Assembly: GCA_011049295.1 (NCBI GenBank)
Contig: DSCA01000019.1
Span: 1 to 7,991 of the forward strand
Direction: 5' to 3'
Source of the DNA: Thermoplasmatales archaeon
GTDB lineage: Archaea > Thermoplasmatota > E2 > UBA202 > DSCA01
DNA length: 7,991 bases
The notes below the pieces were generated by a model. The model saw only the letters and a program-made list of their open reading frames with translations, did no database searches and was not told the origin of the DNA. The position numbers and the translations under genes are program-made. This document shows, in pieces, positions 1 to 5,891 of the stretch; the stretch's first letter is position 1, and each line of letters begins with the position of its first letter.

Positions 1-755
1 GCCGTGAACAGCTTGGGTCGGGACAGCGTGGAGGCCAGCAGCGAGGAGATGATGCCTCCGCCCACAATCATCAGGTAAACGATAATCTGGTATTCGGCGG
101 CCACCAGGGGGTCGGTGCCGGCGATGAGCAGGCCGGCCATGGCTCCCGGAATGAAGATGATGCCCAGCGTTTTCAGGCTGTCGATGGTGGGAATGAGGCT
201 GGCTTTCACCGAAATTTTCCCATATTCTTCCAGCGCCTGCCGGGAGGTGGCACCCAGGGAGAGGGCAGTTTCGATGGCTGTGCGGTTGGCGCGTACCTCC
301 CGCATCAGCCGCTCCAGGGACAGGGAGCATATTTTCATGGAGTTGCCAAAGGCCATTCCGGCCAGAGGAACGATGAATTGGGGATGCAGGGGCATGGCCC
401 GGCTGAAGGCCAGCACGACCAGGGCCGCCGCGGCTCCCGCCAGAATGGCCGGGGTGGTAACCTGGAAGGCGCCGGGCATGTCCGCGGCTCGCCGGGCGGC
501 CGTGTGGCCGCTGACTGCCACCATGGTTCCCAGGAGCAGCCATATCAGGAAGTACCACTGGTCAAAGCCAAACAAAAAGGTCAAAAAGAGGGCAATGGCC
601 AGCAGCTGCCCCCCGCCCTTGAGCACAGCCAGCAGCATTTCCCGGGCTATACCCATGTTTTTGATAACCGAAATGACTACCACCAGCACCAGGAGGACGG
701 AGGCTCCCAGCAGCACCAGCAGGCCCTCCAGCCAGTCGTAGGGTATGCCGGTCAA
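1..755 (-). CDS. UPF0014/FetB-type ABC transporter permease (3' end cut by window)
   Basis: Polytopic membrane protein, the permease half of a small ABC transporter with the ATPase encoded just upstream. About 251 codons are visible, so only a few C-terminal residues should be missing (FetB proteins have about 260). Hydrophobic segments lie near residues 10-31, 50-63, 66-82, 103-117, 125-137, 196-213 and 222-241. Family-like patches are GMAFGNSM (133-140), SLGATSRQA (166-174) and FIPGAMAGLLIAGTDP (201-216). The start is a TTG overlapping the TGA of the ATPase gene; a GGAGG sits 7 nt upstream, and the first ATG would remove the first membrane segment. E. coli FetAB is implicated in iron export and oxidative-stress resistance. 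Metal export is a family-based guess here, because nothing in the sequence shows the substrate. Confidence 0.9.
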   Translation of the reverse strand, partial: MTGIPYDWLEGLLVLLGASVLLVLVVVISVIKNMGIAREMLLAVLKGGGQLLAIALFLTFLFGFDQWYFLIWLLLGTMVAVSGHTAARRAADMPGAFQVTTPAILAGAAAALVVLAFSRAMPLHPQFIVPLAGMAFGNSMKICSLSLERLMREVRANRTAIETALSLGATSRQALEEYGKISVKASLIPTIDSLKTLGIIFIPGAMAGLLIAGTDPLVAAEYQIIVYLMIVGGGIISSLLASTLSRPKLFT

Positions 756-1426
756 TATACCCCCTCCCAGTTAAAGGAATCTGTGGCGTTTATTTCCCCG
801 ACGGTGCCGTCGCGCAGACCGGCCGTGCGGTGGCTGACTCTTTTTGCCTGGGATACGTCGTGGGTGACCCACAGAACGGTCAGCCCCCGGCTGCGGGAGA
901 ACTCAACGATGTGCTGCTCCACCGTCTCCACGTTTTTGGGGTCTACACCCGCAGTGGGCTCATCCAGCAGCAGGACGTCCGGGCGGAGGGCCAGGGCGCG
1001 GGCCAGAGCCACCCGCCGTTTTTCCCCGCCAGAGAGCTTGTCCGCCGGGCGGTGCACAAGGGAGGAAGGAAGCCCTGCATCGGCTATGCACCGGACGACG
1101 TGCTCGTGGTCAGCCGTTCCCTGCAGGGCGGGACCGTAGGCCACGTTGGCATATACGGTGCCCGGGAACATCACGCTCTCCTGGGGTACCAGCACCAGCG
1201 AGCGGCGCAGCGTTACCGGAGGCACATCCCGAATGTCCGTTCCCTGGAAGGTGATGGTGCCCTCATCGGGCTCGAGGAGGCGGTTGAGACACCGCAGAAG
1301 GGTGGATTTGCCGCCGCCCGACGGGCCCACCAGGGCCATGATTTCTCCTCTCCGCACGTCCAGGTCTATGCTCCTCAGCACCTGCCTGCCGTCCAGGGAT
1401 TTGGACAGGCCGGTCACCGTCACCAC
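752..1426 (-). CDS. ABC transporter ATP-binding protein (FetA-like partner of UPF0014 permease)
   Basis: Cytoplasmic ATPase of 224 residues that would power the adjacent permease. All ABC motifs are intact: Walker A GPSGGGKS (34-41), Q-loop Q82 in VPQES, signature LSGGE (131-135), Walker B VLLLDEP (151-157) with catalytic E156, and switch histidine H189 in WVTHD. The short length, with no C-terminal regulatory domain, fits FetA/YbbL-type ATPases. The start is GTG, followed directly by a second GTG codon; a strong Shine-Dalgarno precedes it. The gene begins 2 nt after the padR-like stop and its own stop overlaps the permease start, so the three genes form an operon. The ABC ATPase assignment is certain. 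The FetA-like label rests on the permease next door, because the ATPase sequence alone resembles many importer ATPases too. Confidence 0.93.
   Translation of the reverse strand: MVTVTGLSKSLDGRQVLRSIDLDVRRGEIMALVGPSGGGKSTLLRCLNRLLEPDEGTITFQGTDIRDVPPVTLRRSLVLVPQESVMFPGTVYANVAYGPALQGTADHEHVVRCIADAGLPSSLVHRPADKLSGGEKRRVALARALALRPDVLLLDEPTAGVDPKNVETVEQHIVEFSRSRGLTVLWVTHDVSQAKRVSHRTAGLRDGTVGEINATDSFNWEGVY
763..767 (-). promoter_or_regulatory. Shine-Dalgarno for permease TTG start
   Basis: On the minus strand GGAGG lies inside the last codons of the ATPase gene, 7 nt before the TTG at 755. It supports the TTG start and translational coupling of the two transporter genes. Confidence 0.65.
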
Positions 1427-1428
1427 GT

Positions 1429-1728
1429 TCAGGGTATCACCTCCCGGGAAAGCTCGGCCACGAAGGAGCGGAGGAGGCGGAGGAGGCGGGAGCCCGCCGG
1501 GGTGGCGGTGTAGCGCCGGATGCGCCTGCCGTCCACTACGGCCTCCCGGGAGGTCAGCGCTCCGTCCCGCTCCATTTCGTGGAGAATGGGGTAAAGCGTG
1601 CCGGGGCTCATGGCGTAGCCGTGCCGCCGCAGCTCGTCAATCATGGCTGCGCCGTAGATTCCTTCTTTCTCGGCGTGATGGAGGATGTGCACCCGGATGA
1701 ACCCCAGCAGGATTTTGCGCTCATACAT
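1429..1728 (-). CDS. PadR-family transcriptional regulator
   Basis: Small DNA-binding protein of 99 residues, typical of stand-alone PadR-like winged-helix regulators. The recognition region contains the family hallmark SPGTLYPILHEMERDGAL (41-58), followed by a basic wing REAVVDGRRIRRYTAT (61-76) and a C-terminal helix (about 77-96) that would form the dimer interface. The ATG at 1728 gives the expected N-terminus (about 10 residues before the first helix of the fold) and sits directly beside a palindromic operator. It is the first gene of an operon with the ABC ATPase and permease, so it most likely represses its own operon until a ligand binds. The ligand is unknown. The C-terminal helix is encoded by a short GGAGGAGGC-type repeat (1471-1490), which is Leu/Arg coding and not a separate element. 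Confidence 0.92.
   Translation of the reverse strand: MYERKILLGFIRVHILHHAEKEGIYGAAMIDELRRHGYAMSPGTLYPILHEMERDGALTSREAVVDGRRIRRYTATPAGSRLLRLLRSFVAELSREVIP
1436..1444 (-). promoter_or_regulatory. strong Shine-Dalgarno for ABC ATPase
   Basis: GGAGGTGAT on the minus strand, a 9-nt match to the anti-Shine-Dalgarno of 16S rRNA. It is 9 nt before the GTG at 1426 and lies within the last codons of the padR-like gene. It fixes the ATPase start and shows that internal operon genes use Shine-Dalgarno initiation. Confidence 0.75.
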
Positions 1729-1730
1729 AT

Positions 1731-1758
1731 TATCGAAAATCGATATCGAATTTTGATA
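1731..1758. promoter_or_regulatory. probable PadR operator: two overlapping 15-bp inverted repeats
   Basis: On the plus strand, TATCGAAAATCGATA (1731-1745) is followed, overlapping by two bases, by TATCGAATTTTGATA (1744-1758). The first has perfect 5-bp arms around a 5-nt spacer; the second has one arm mismatch. Together they form a 28-bp imperfect palindrome, symmetric at 24 of 28 positions. The element begins 3 bp upstream of the padR ATG and runs into the TATA-like box, so a bound repressor would block initiation. Binding by the encoded PadR protein is inferred from location. Confidence 0.7.
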
Positions 1759-1764
1759 TTTAAG
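1755..1764 (-). promoter_or_regulatory. TATA-like box of the padR-ABC operon
   Basis: On the minus strand CTTAAATATC lies with its centre about 31 nt upstream of the padR ATG. With usual archaeal spacing, transcription would start about 5 nt before the ATG, giving a nearly leaderless mRNA. The box overlaps the distal arm of the palindromic operator. Confidence 0.5.
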
Positions 1765-1801
1765 GATTGCTCCGCAAAGAGATAAGGACCAGGGCGCTAC
1801 G

Positions 1802-1807
1802 AAAAAA
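1802..1807 (-). terminator. possible oligo-T terminator after cysS
   Basis: A run of six T on the coding (minus) strand lies 5 nt after the cysS stop codon, before the padR promoter. Archaeal RNA polymerase often stops at such T tracts without a hairpin. Runs of six T also occur inside coding sequence in this window, so the call is tentative. Confidence 0.35.
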
Positions 1808-1812
1808 GCGGG

Positions 1813-3282
1813 CTACAGGCGTCGCCACTTAGCACCTTCGGGGGTGTCCTGCACCTCAAACCCCAGGTCTGCCAGGCGATCCCGGATGGCATCGGCGGTG
1901 GCCCAGTCCTTTTCCTTCCGGGCCCGCTGGCGGATGGCCAGCAGCTCCCCCATCACCGCCTCCAGCTCTCCATCGCCGCTCCCCCCGTATCGCCGGGCCA
2001 GGTCGGCCAGAGGAGCCAGGTCGACCTCCTCCGCCTCCTCCTGAAACAGGGTCAGGACTCCGCCCAGTTGCTCTAGCACGCTCTGGGCACGGGCGCAGAT
2101 TTCGGGCGGCGGGCCATCCTGCAGGTGGCGGTTGGCCTCCTTGACAAAGGAAAAAATGGCTGCAACGGCCTCCGGCGTGTTGAAGTCGTCGTCCATTGCC
2201 TCCTCGAAATCCTTTCGGAACATTTGTATGACATCATAAAACGCTTTTCCCCGTTTGTCCAGTGTCTCTTTATCGACGGCGGCATCGGCATCACCGGCCG
2301 CCGCCCGCAGGTCGTCCCGCAGCCGGTGGATGCGCTCCAGTCCCCGCCTGGCCTGCTCCACATTCTTCTCGCTGAAGTCGGCAGGGCTGCGGTAGTGGTA
2401 GGAGGCAAAGAAAAAGCGCAGGGCCTCTGCATCCCACCGCTCCAGGGCGTCCCTGATGGTCACGAAGTTGCCCAGAGACTTGCTCATCTTCTCGCCGTTG
2501 ACCTTGAGCATGCCGGAGTGCAGCCAGTAACGGGCAAACTGCTTGCGGGTGGCGGCCTCCGCCTGGGTTATTTCGTTTTCGTGATGGGGAAAAATGAGGT
2601 CTCGCCCCCCGCCGTGGATGTCAAAGGGCATGCCCAGATACACGCTGCTCATCACCGAGCACTCGATGTGCCACCCTGGGCGCCCCTCCCCCCAGGGTGA
2701 CGGCCAGGACGGCTCGCCCGGCTTGGCTGCCTTCCACAGGGCAAAATCCAGGGGATTGCGTTTCTGCTCACCCGGGGCGATGCGGGCTCCCGCCTTCATC
2801 TCATCCACCTGCTGGCCGGACAGCTTGCCGTAATCCGGAAAACGCTCCACGGAAAAATAGACGTCGCCGTCCGCAGCGTAGGCATAGCCATTGTCCATGA
2901 TGTCGGCAATCATGGCGATGATGTCCTGGATGTGCTCCGAGGCCTTGGGGTAGAGGTCGGCCCGTCGGATGCCCAGGCGGTCCATGTCCTCCAGGCAGCG
3001 CTCCGTGTACAGAGCGGAATAGCCCAGGGGGTCCATGCCCCGCTCGCCGGCGGCACCAATAATCTTGTCGTCCACGTCAGTGATGTTCTGCACGTAGGTG
3101 ACCTCGTAGCCCCGATACTCCAGATAGCGCCTGATGATATCGAAAGCCAGGTAGGTGCGGGCGTGGCCGATGTGGGCGTCGCTGTACACGGTCATCCCAC
3201 AGACGTACATCTTTACCCGGTCGTCGTCCACGGGAACAAATTCCTGCTTGACCCGGCCCAGTGTGTTGTATACGGCGAGCAT
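1813..3282 (-). CDS. cysS: cysteinyl-tRNA synthetase
   Basis: Class I aminoacyl-tRNA synthetase that charges tRNA-Cys with cysteine, using ATP, in the cytoplasm. It has 489 residues, a normal length. The catalytic Rossmann domain carries HIGH (37-40) and KMSKS (265-269). The four zinc ligands that select cysteine are present: C28 in VCGMTVY, C208 in HIECS, and H233 and E237 in FPHHENE. A helical anticodon-binding region and the usual C-terminal domain, ending GFEVQDTPEGAKWRRL, follow. The ATG at 3282 is chosen because it gives the family N-terminus (MLAVYNTLGR) and lies 24 nt from a TATA-like box. An in-frame ATG at 3408 would add 42 residues unlike any synthetase. The gene is divergent from the radical SAM gene. 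Nothing unusual in the enzyme. Some methanogens instead make Cys-tRNA through SepRS/SepCysS, so this lineage has the direct route. Confidence 0.97.
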   Translation of the reverse strand: MLAVYNTLGRVKQEFVPVDDDRVKMYVCGMTVYSDAHIGHARTYLAFDIIRRYLEYRGYEVTYVQNITDVDDKIIGAAGERGMDPLGYSALYTERCLEDMDRLGIRRADLYPKASEHIQDIIAMIADIMDNGYAYAADGDVYFSVERFPDYGKLSGQQVDEMKAGARIAPGEQKRNPLDFALWKAAKPGEPSWPSPWGEGRPGWHIECSVMSSVYLGMPFDIHGGGRDLIFPHHENEITQAEAATRKQFARYWLHSGMLKVNGEKMSKSLGNFVTIRDALERWDAEALRFFFASYHYRSPADFSEKNVEQARRGLERIHRLRDDLRAAAGDADAAVDKETLDKRGKAFYDVIQMFRKDFEEAMDDDFNTPEAVAAIFSFVKEANRHLQDGPPPEICARAQSVLEQLGGVLTLFQEEAEEVDLAPLADLARRYGGSGDGELEAVMGELLAIRQRARKEKDWATADAIRDRLADLGFEVQDTPEGAKWRRL

Positions 3283-3302
3283 CTGCCCCAAGATAAATCC
3301 AA

Positions 3303-3310
3303 CTTTTAAG
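3303..3310 (-). promoter_or_regulatory. TATA-like box of cysS
   Basis: On the minus strand CTTAAAAG is centred about 24 nt upstream of the cysS ATG at 3282. There is no good Shine-Dalgarno before that ATG, so a leaderless transcript is likely. The box shares a 136-bp intergenic region (3283-3418) with the divergent radical SAM promoter; I see no gene or clear palindrome in the rest of it. Confidence 0.5.
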
Positions 3311-3392
3311 AAGGTTTTGGTCAGGAAGGGGGCAAGGAGCAGAGGAAACGGCAAATACGCCTCCCTCTCTGGCTCACCGGCACAAAAATATT

Positions 3393-3400
3393 CATAAAAG
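3393..3400 (+). promoter_or_regulatory. TATA-like box of the radical SAM gene
   Basis: CATAAAAG is centred about 22 nt before the GTG at 3419. A second AT-rich stretch (AAAAATATT, 3384-3392) lies about 31 nt upstream and is an alternative. No Shine-Dalgarno is visible before the GTG, consistent with a leaderless mRNA. Confidence 0.45.
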
Positions 3401-3418
3401 GGCAGCATTTACCGCACT

Positions 3419-4453
3419 GTGCTGTACATCGTGATGGTGACCGCCGAGTGCAACCTGTCCTGCCGGTACTGCGGGGGCACCCTGGCCACCATGCCCCGGG
3501 ACATCACCTACGACCTGCACGACCTCCGGGAGTTCATCGCCCGGGACCGGGAGGCCGTGGTTGCCTTCTACGGAGGCGAGCCCCTCCTCCGCCCCCGCCT
3601 GGTACAGCGCCTCCTTCACGAGCTACCGGCCCGGCATTTCGTTCTGCAGACCAACGGCTTTTTTATGGAAAAACTGGGCCCGGATGTCCACCGCCTGGAC
3701 GCCATTCTGCTGTCCGTGGACGGGCGTCCGGCAGTCACCGACGGCTATCGCGCCCCGGGCTGCTACCGGACGGTGATGAAGGCCAGAGACTGGCTGCACG
3801 GACAGGAGTATGCCGGCGACCTCATCGCCCGCATGGCCGTCTCCCGGCAGACGGACATCTATGCCGACGTGATGCACCTCCTGCAGCGCTTTCCCCACGT
3901 GCACTGGCAGCTGGACGCCGTATGGTCGGCCCTGTGGGGTTTGCAGGAGTTCAAGGAATGGGCCCGGCTCAGCTATCTGCCCGGCATAGAACGGCTGGTG
4001 AGAGAATGGGCAGCCTGCATAGAGCAGGGCACGGTACCGGGTATTGTTCCCTTCCTGGGCATTATGCAGCGAATGCTGTGGGGTGGCTCCGGGCTGCCCT
4101 GCGGCGCGGGCAGCAGCGCCGTGGCCATCGCCACCGACGGACGGGTCATTGCCTGCCCGGTGGCCGGAGAGTTGGCCTGGAACGAGATGGGCAACTTCCA
4201 CCGCCTGCGCCAGGTGACCATCGGCGAGCCCTGCACCTCCTGTGACCTCTACCCCCTGTGCGGGGGACGCTGTCTTTTTGCCTACAAAGAGCGGTTGTGG
4301 GGCGAGGAGGGTTTTGACGCCCTGTGCGCGGTGACCCGCCACCTGGTTGAGCAACTGGCCGGGGTGCGGGGGGTGGTGGAGGACGCTCTGCCCGGATTGG
4401 AGAAAGAGCTGCGATATCCTCCGTTCAACAACACCACGGAGGTCATTCCCTAA
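3419..4453 (+). CDS. radical SAM/SPASM enzyme, putative peptide modifier (AF1577-like family)
   Basis: Iron-sulfur enzyme of 344 residues expected to cleave S-adenosylmethionine and start radical chemistry in the cytoplasm. The N-terminal cluster motif is CNLSCRYC (C11, C15, C18), followed by the SAM-binding YGGEP (51-55). The C-terminal half has a full SPASM cysteine pattern: C228, G241, C246, then C272-x2-C275-x5-C281-x3-C285, and C303, matching Cx(9-15)Gx4C...Cx2Cx5Cx3C...C. SPASM proteins such as AlbA and AnSME hold two auxiliary 4Fe-4S clusters and mostly act on peptides or proteins. It resembles the archaeal family named after AF1577, whose function is unknown; that placement is from memory. 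The GTG start puts the first cluster cysteine at residue 11, as usual for the family. No precursor-peptide gene is visible nearby. The C-terminus ends YPPFNNTTEVIP. Anaerobiune-SME-like sulfatase maturation is an alternative, but no sulfatase lies in the window. Confidence 0.88.
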   Translation: MLYIVMVTAECNLSCRYCGGTLATMPRDITYDLHDLREFIARDREAVVAFYGGEPLLRPRLVQRLLHELPARHFVLQTNGFFMEKLGPDVHRLDAILLSVDGRPAVTDGYRAPGCYRTVMKARDWLHGQEYAGDLIARMAVSRQTDIYADVMHLLQRFPHVHWQLDAVWSALWGLQEFKEWARLSYLPGIERLVREWAACIEQGTVPGIVPFLGIMQRMLWGGSGLPCGAGSSAVAIATDGRVIACPVAGELAWNEMGNFHRLRQVTIGEPCTSCDLYPLCGGRCLFAYKERLWGEEGFDALCAVTRHLVEQLAGVRGVVEDALPGLEKELRYPPFNNTTEVIP

Positions 4454-4462
4454 TCAGAAACG

Positions 4463-4470
4463 TATATTAA
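4463..4470 (+). promoter_or_regulatory. TATA-like box of the TIM-barrel/hxlB unit
   Basis: TATATTAA is centred about 25 nt before the GTG start at 4492, in the 38-nt gap after the radical SAM gene. The spacing fits a leaderless transcript beginning at the start codon. It suggests that the TIM-barrel and hxlB genes can be transcribed separately from the radical SAM gene. Confidence 0.55.
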
Positions 4471-4491
4471 GGCGCATCCACTTTCCGTCTT

Positions 4492-5313
4492 GTGATACGG
4501 ATAGGTGCCGCTGGCATCCCCCTTTCCTGCAAGGACCGCACCAACAGGGACGGCGTTATTTATACCAAAAACCTGGGGCTGACCGCCATGGAGGTGCAGT
4601 TTTCCCGCGGTTTCATTACCGAGGAGGAGGCCCGGGATATTCGCTCGGTGGCCGAGGCCTGCGACGTACAGATGTACGTGCATGCCTCGTATTACATCAA
4701 CCTCATTGGCGACCAGCGGAACGTGGAGATGAGCACCCGAAAGATTGTGACCTCCGCCCGCCTGGCCCACATCATGGGAGCAAAAACAGTGGCCATCCAT
4801 ACCGGGTTCTACGGCTCTCTGTCCAAAAAGAAGGCCCTGCAGCGCATGGTGGCCAACGTGAGGACCCTGCGGGACGGCCTGAAAGGGGAGGGCATCGAGG
4901 TTCCCCTGGGCATCCAGACCATCGGCAAAAAAGAGGTGTTCGGCAGTCTGGAGGAGGTGGTGGAGGTGTGCAAGCGGGTCCGCGGCGTGGTACCCATCCT
5001 GGACATGGCCCACATCCACGCCCGGGGCAATGGCCGGCTGCAGGAAAAAGAGGATTTCCAGGAGGTATTTGATGCGGCCGCCGACGTGAACCTGGACCAC
5101 TACCTGATCTACCTCACCGGCGTCACCTACAGCGAGGAGGGTGAACTCTTCCACGTGCCCATCCGCAAGGGCGACATGCCGGTCATCAAGCTTATGGAAT
5201 GCATCATCGAAAACGACTACCACGTGACCATCATCTCGGAAAGCCCCATTCTGGAGCACGACGCCGTTTACGCCCAGATTTTGCTGGATAGAGCCATGGA
5301 AATTGCAAAATGA
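4492..5313 (+). CDS. endonuclease IV-like (xylose isomerase-like) TIM-barrel protein with altered metal site
   Basis: Cytoplasmic TIM-barrel protein of 273 residues, related across its length to endonuclease IV (Nfo), which cuts DNA at abasic sites with three zinc ions. Aligned by eye to E. coli Nfo, several ligand positions remain: H64 in HASYYINL, H103 in AIHTG, D171 and H174 in LDMAH, H221 and E250 in SESP. Others differ: the bridging Glu145 appears as Q142 (GIQTIGK), His216 as Y207 (LIYLTG), and Asp229 as a non-aspartate near 218-219. The loop carrying the DNA-probing Arg37 of Nfo is also unlike it. The gene overlaps hxlB by 4 nt (ATGA), so the products are made together. A sugar isomerase or epimerase role is therefore as likely as DNA repair. 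Fold call is firm; activity is unknown. The GTG start is supported by the TATA-like box. Confidence 0.85.
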   Translation: MIRIGAAGIPLSCKDRTNRDGVIYTKNLGLTAMEVQFSRGFITEEEARDIRSVAEACDVQMYVHASYYINLIGDQRNVEMSTRKIVTSARLAHIMGAKTVAIHTGFYGSLSKKKALQRMVANVRTLRDGLKGEGIEVPLGIQTIGKKEVFGSLEEVVEVCKRVRGVVPILDMAHIHARGNGRLQEKEDFQEVFDAAADVNLDHYLIYLTGVTYSEEGELFHVPIRKGDMPVIKLMECIIENDYHVTIISESPILEHDAVYAQILLDRAMEIAK

Positions 5314-5861
5314 AAGACTGCAGTCGTTTTGACCCGGCCATCTCCTACATCGGCGAGAGGCTCACCGCCATCCTGGACAATGTGGACCGGGTAAGAATCG
5401 CGGAGGCGGTCAATCTGTTCATGAAGGCACCGCGCATCTTTATCTACGGAACGGGACGCAGCGGACTGGTGGGCAAGGCCTTCGCCATCCGGCTGGTCCA
5501 CCTGGGGTTCCAGACCTTTGTAATCGGGGAGACCATCACCGCTCCCGTGCAGAAAAACGACCTGGTGGTGCTCATCTCCGGCTCGGGCGAAACCATTCCG
5601 GTGGCCATGACCGCCGAAATCGCCCGTCGGCTGGGAGCCAAAATCGTCTCCATCACGGCCAATCCAGAGTCCCACACCGCCCGCTTTGCCGACGTGGTCA
5701 TCATCCTGGACACCGGGGAAGGAGATGCCGACCTGGCCCCGCTGGGAACCCTGTTCGAGAGCAGCGCCTGGGTTCTGCTGGACGGATTGGTGGCGGAACT
5801 CATGGCTCGAACCGGAGAAGACGAAGAAAACATGAAAGAGCGGCATGCCACCCTGGAATAA
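5310..5861 (+). CDS. hxlB: 6-phospho-3-hexuloisomerase (SIS domain)
   Basis: Isomerase interconverting D-arabino-hex-3-ulose 6-phosphate and fructose 6-phosphate in the ribulose monophosphate pathway. In archaea the pathway, with hexulose-phosphate synthase, mainly supplies ribulose 5-phosphate for nucleotide synthesis, and it can also fix formaldehyde. The 183-residue protein is a single SIS domain of normal family length (about 180). Visible motifs are the phosphosugar loop GTGRSG (47-52), conserved H64 in RLVHLGF, GETITAP (73-79), SGSGET (90-95), PLGTLFE with E150, and the typical ending MKERHATLE. It starts at an ATG overlapping the TIM-barrel stop (ATGA) with only a weak ribosome-binding site, so reinitiation is likely. 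No hexulose-phosphate synthase gene is in the window; methanogens often carry it elsewhere, commonly fused to formaldehyde-activating enzyme. Confidence 0.94.
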   Translation: MKDCSRFDPAISYIGERLTAILDNVDRVRIAEAVNLFMKAPRIFIYGTGRSGLVGKAFAIRLVHLGFQTFVIGETITAPVQKNDLVVLISGSGETIPVAMTAEIARRLGAKIVSITANPESHTARFADVVIILDTGEGDADLAPLGTLFESSAWVLLDGLVAELMARTGEDEENMKERHATLE

Positions 5862-5862
5862 C

Positions 5863-5870
5863 CTTTTTAA
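5863..5870 (+). promoter_or_regulatory. TATA-like box of aIF2-beta
   Basis: CTTTTTAA begins 1 nt after the hxlB stop and is centred about 25 nt before the ATG at 5892. This spacing supports that ATG, or the adjacent GTG at 5889, as a leaderless start and argues against the GTG at 5874, which would lie upstream of the predicted transcription start. Confidence 0.5.
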
Positions 5871-5891
5871 CCGGTGCTCCATTCAACGGTG

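Noticed and set aside
115..1139. Long plus-strand open frames over the permease and ATPase genes
   Set aside because: They lie opposite clear ABC transporter genes, have low-complexity Ser/Arg/Gln-rich translations and no family resemblance; they are antisense shadows in GC-rich DNA.
1471..1490. GAGGAGGCGG tandem repeat
   Set aside because: It is in frame within the C-terminal Leu/Arg helix of the PadR-like protein and is explained by codon choice in GC-rich coding DNA.
3317..3397. Short TTG-started frame in the cysS/radical SAM intergenic region as a possible precursor peptide
   Set aside because: It is only about 26 codons, has no Shine-Dalgarno or suitable promoter, lacks Cys or a leader/core pattern, and overlaps the cysS and radical SAM promoters.
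3283..3408. In-frame 42-residue N-terminal extension of CysRS from an ATG at 3408
   Set aside because: Cysteinyl-tRNA synthetases begin close to the MLAVYNTLGR-like segment, and a TATA-like box lies inside the supposed extension, giving a leaderless start at 3282.
3392..4354. Minus-strand open frames opposite the radical SAM gene
   Set aside because: The plus strand shows complete radical SAM and SPASM motifs; the opposite frames are Gly/His/Val-rich shadows without recognisable domains.
5874..5891. GTG at 5874 as the aIF2-beta start
   Set aside because: It lies upstream of the transcription start predicted from the TATA-like box at 5863-5870 and adds residues unlike the conserved family N-terminus.
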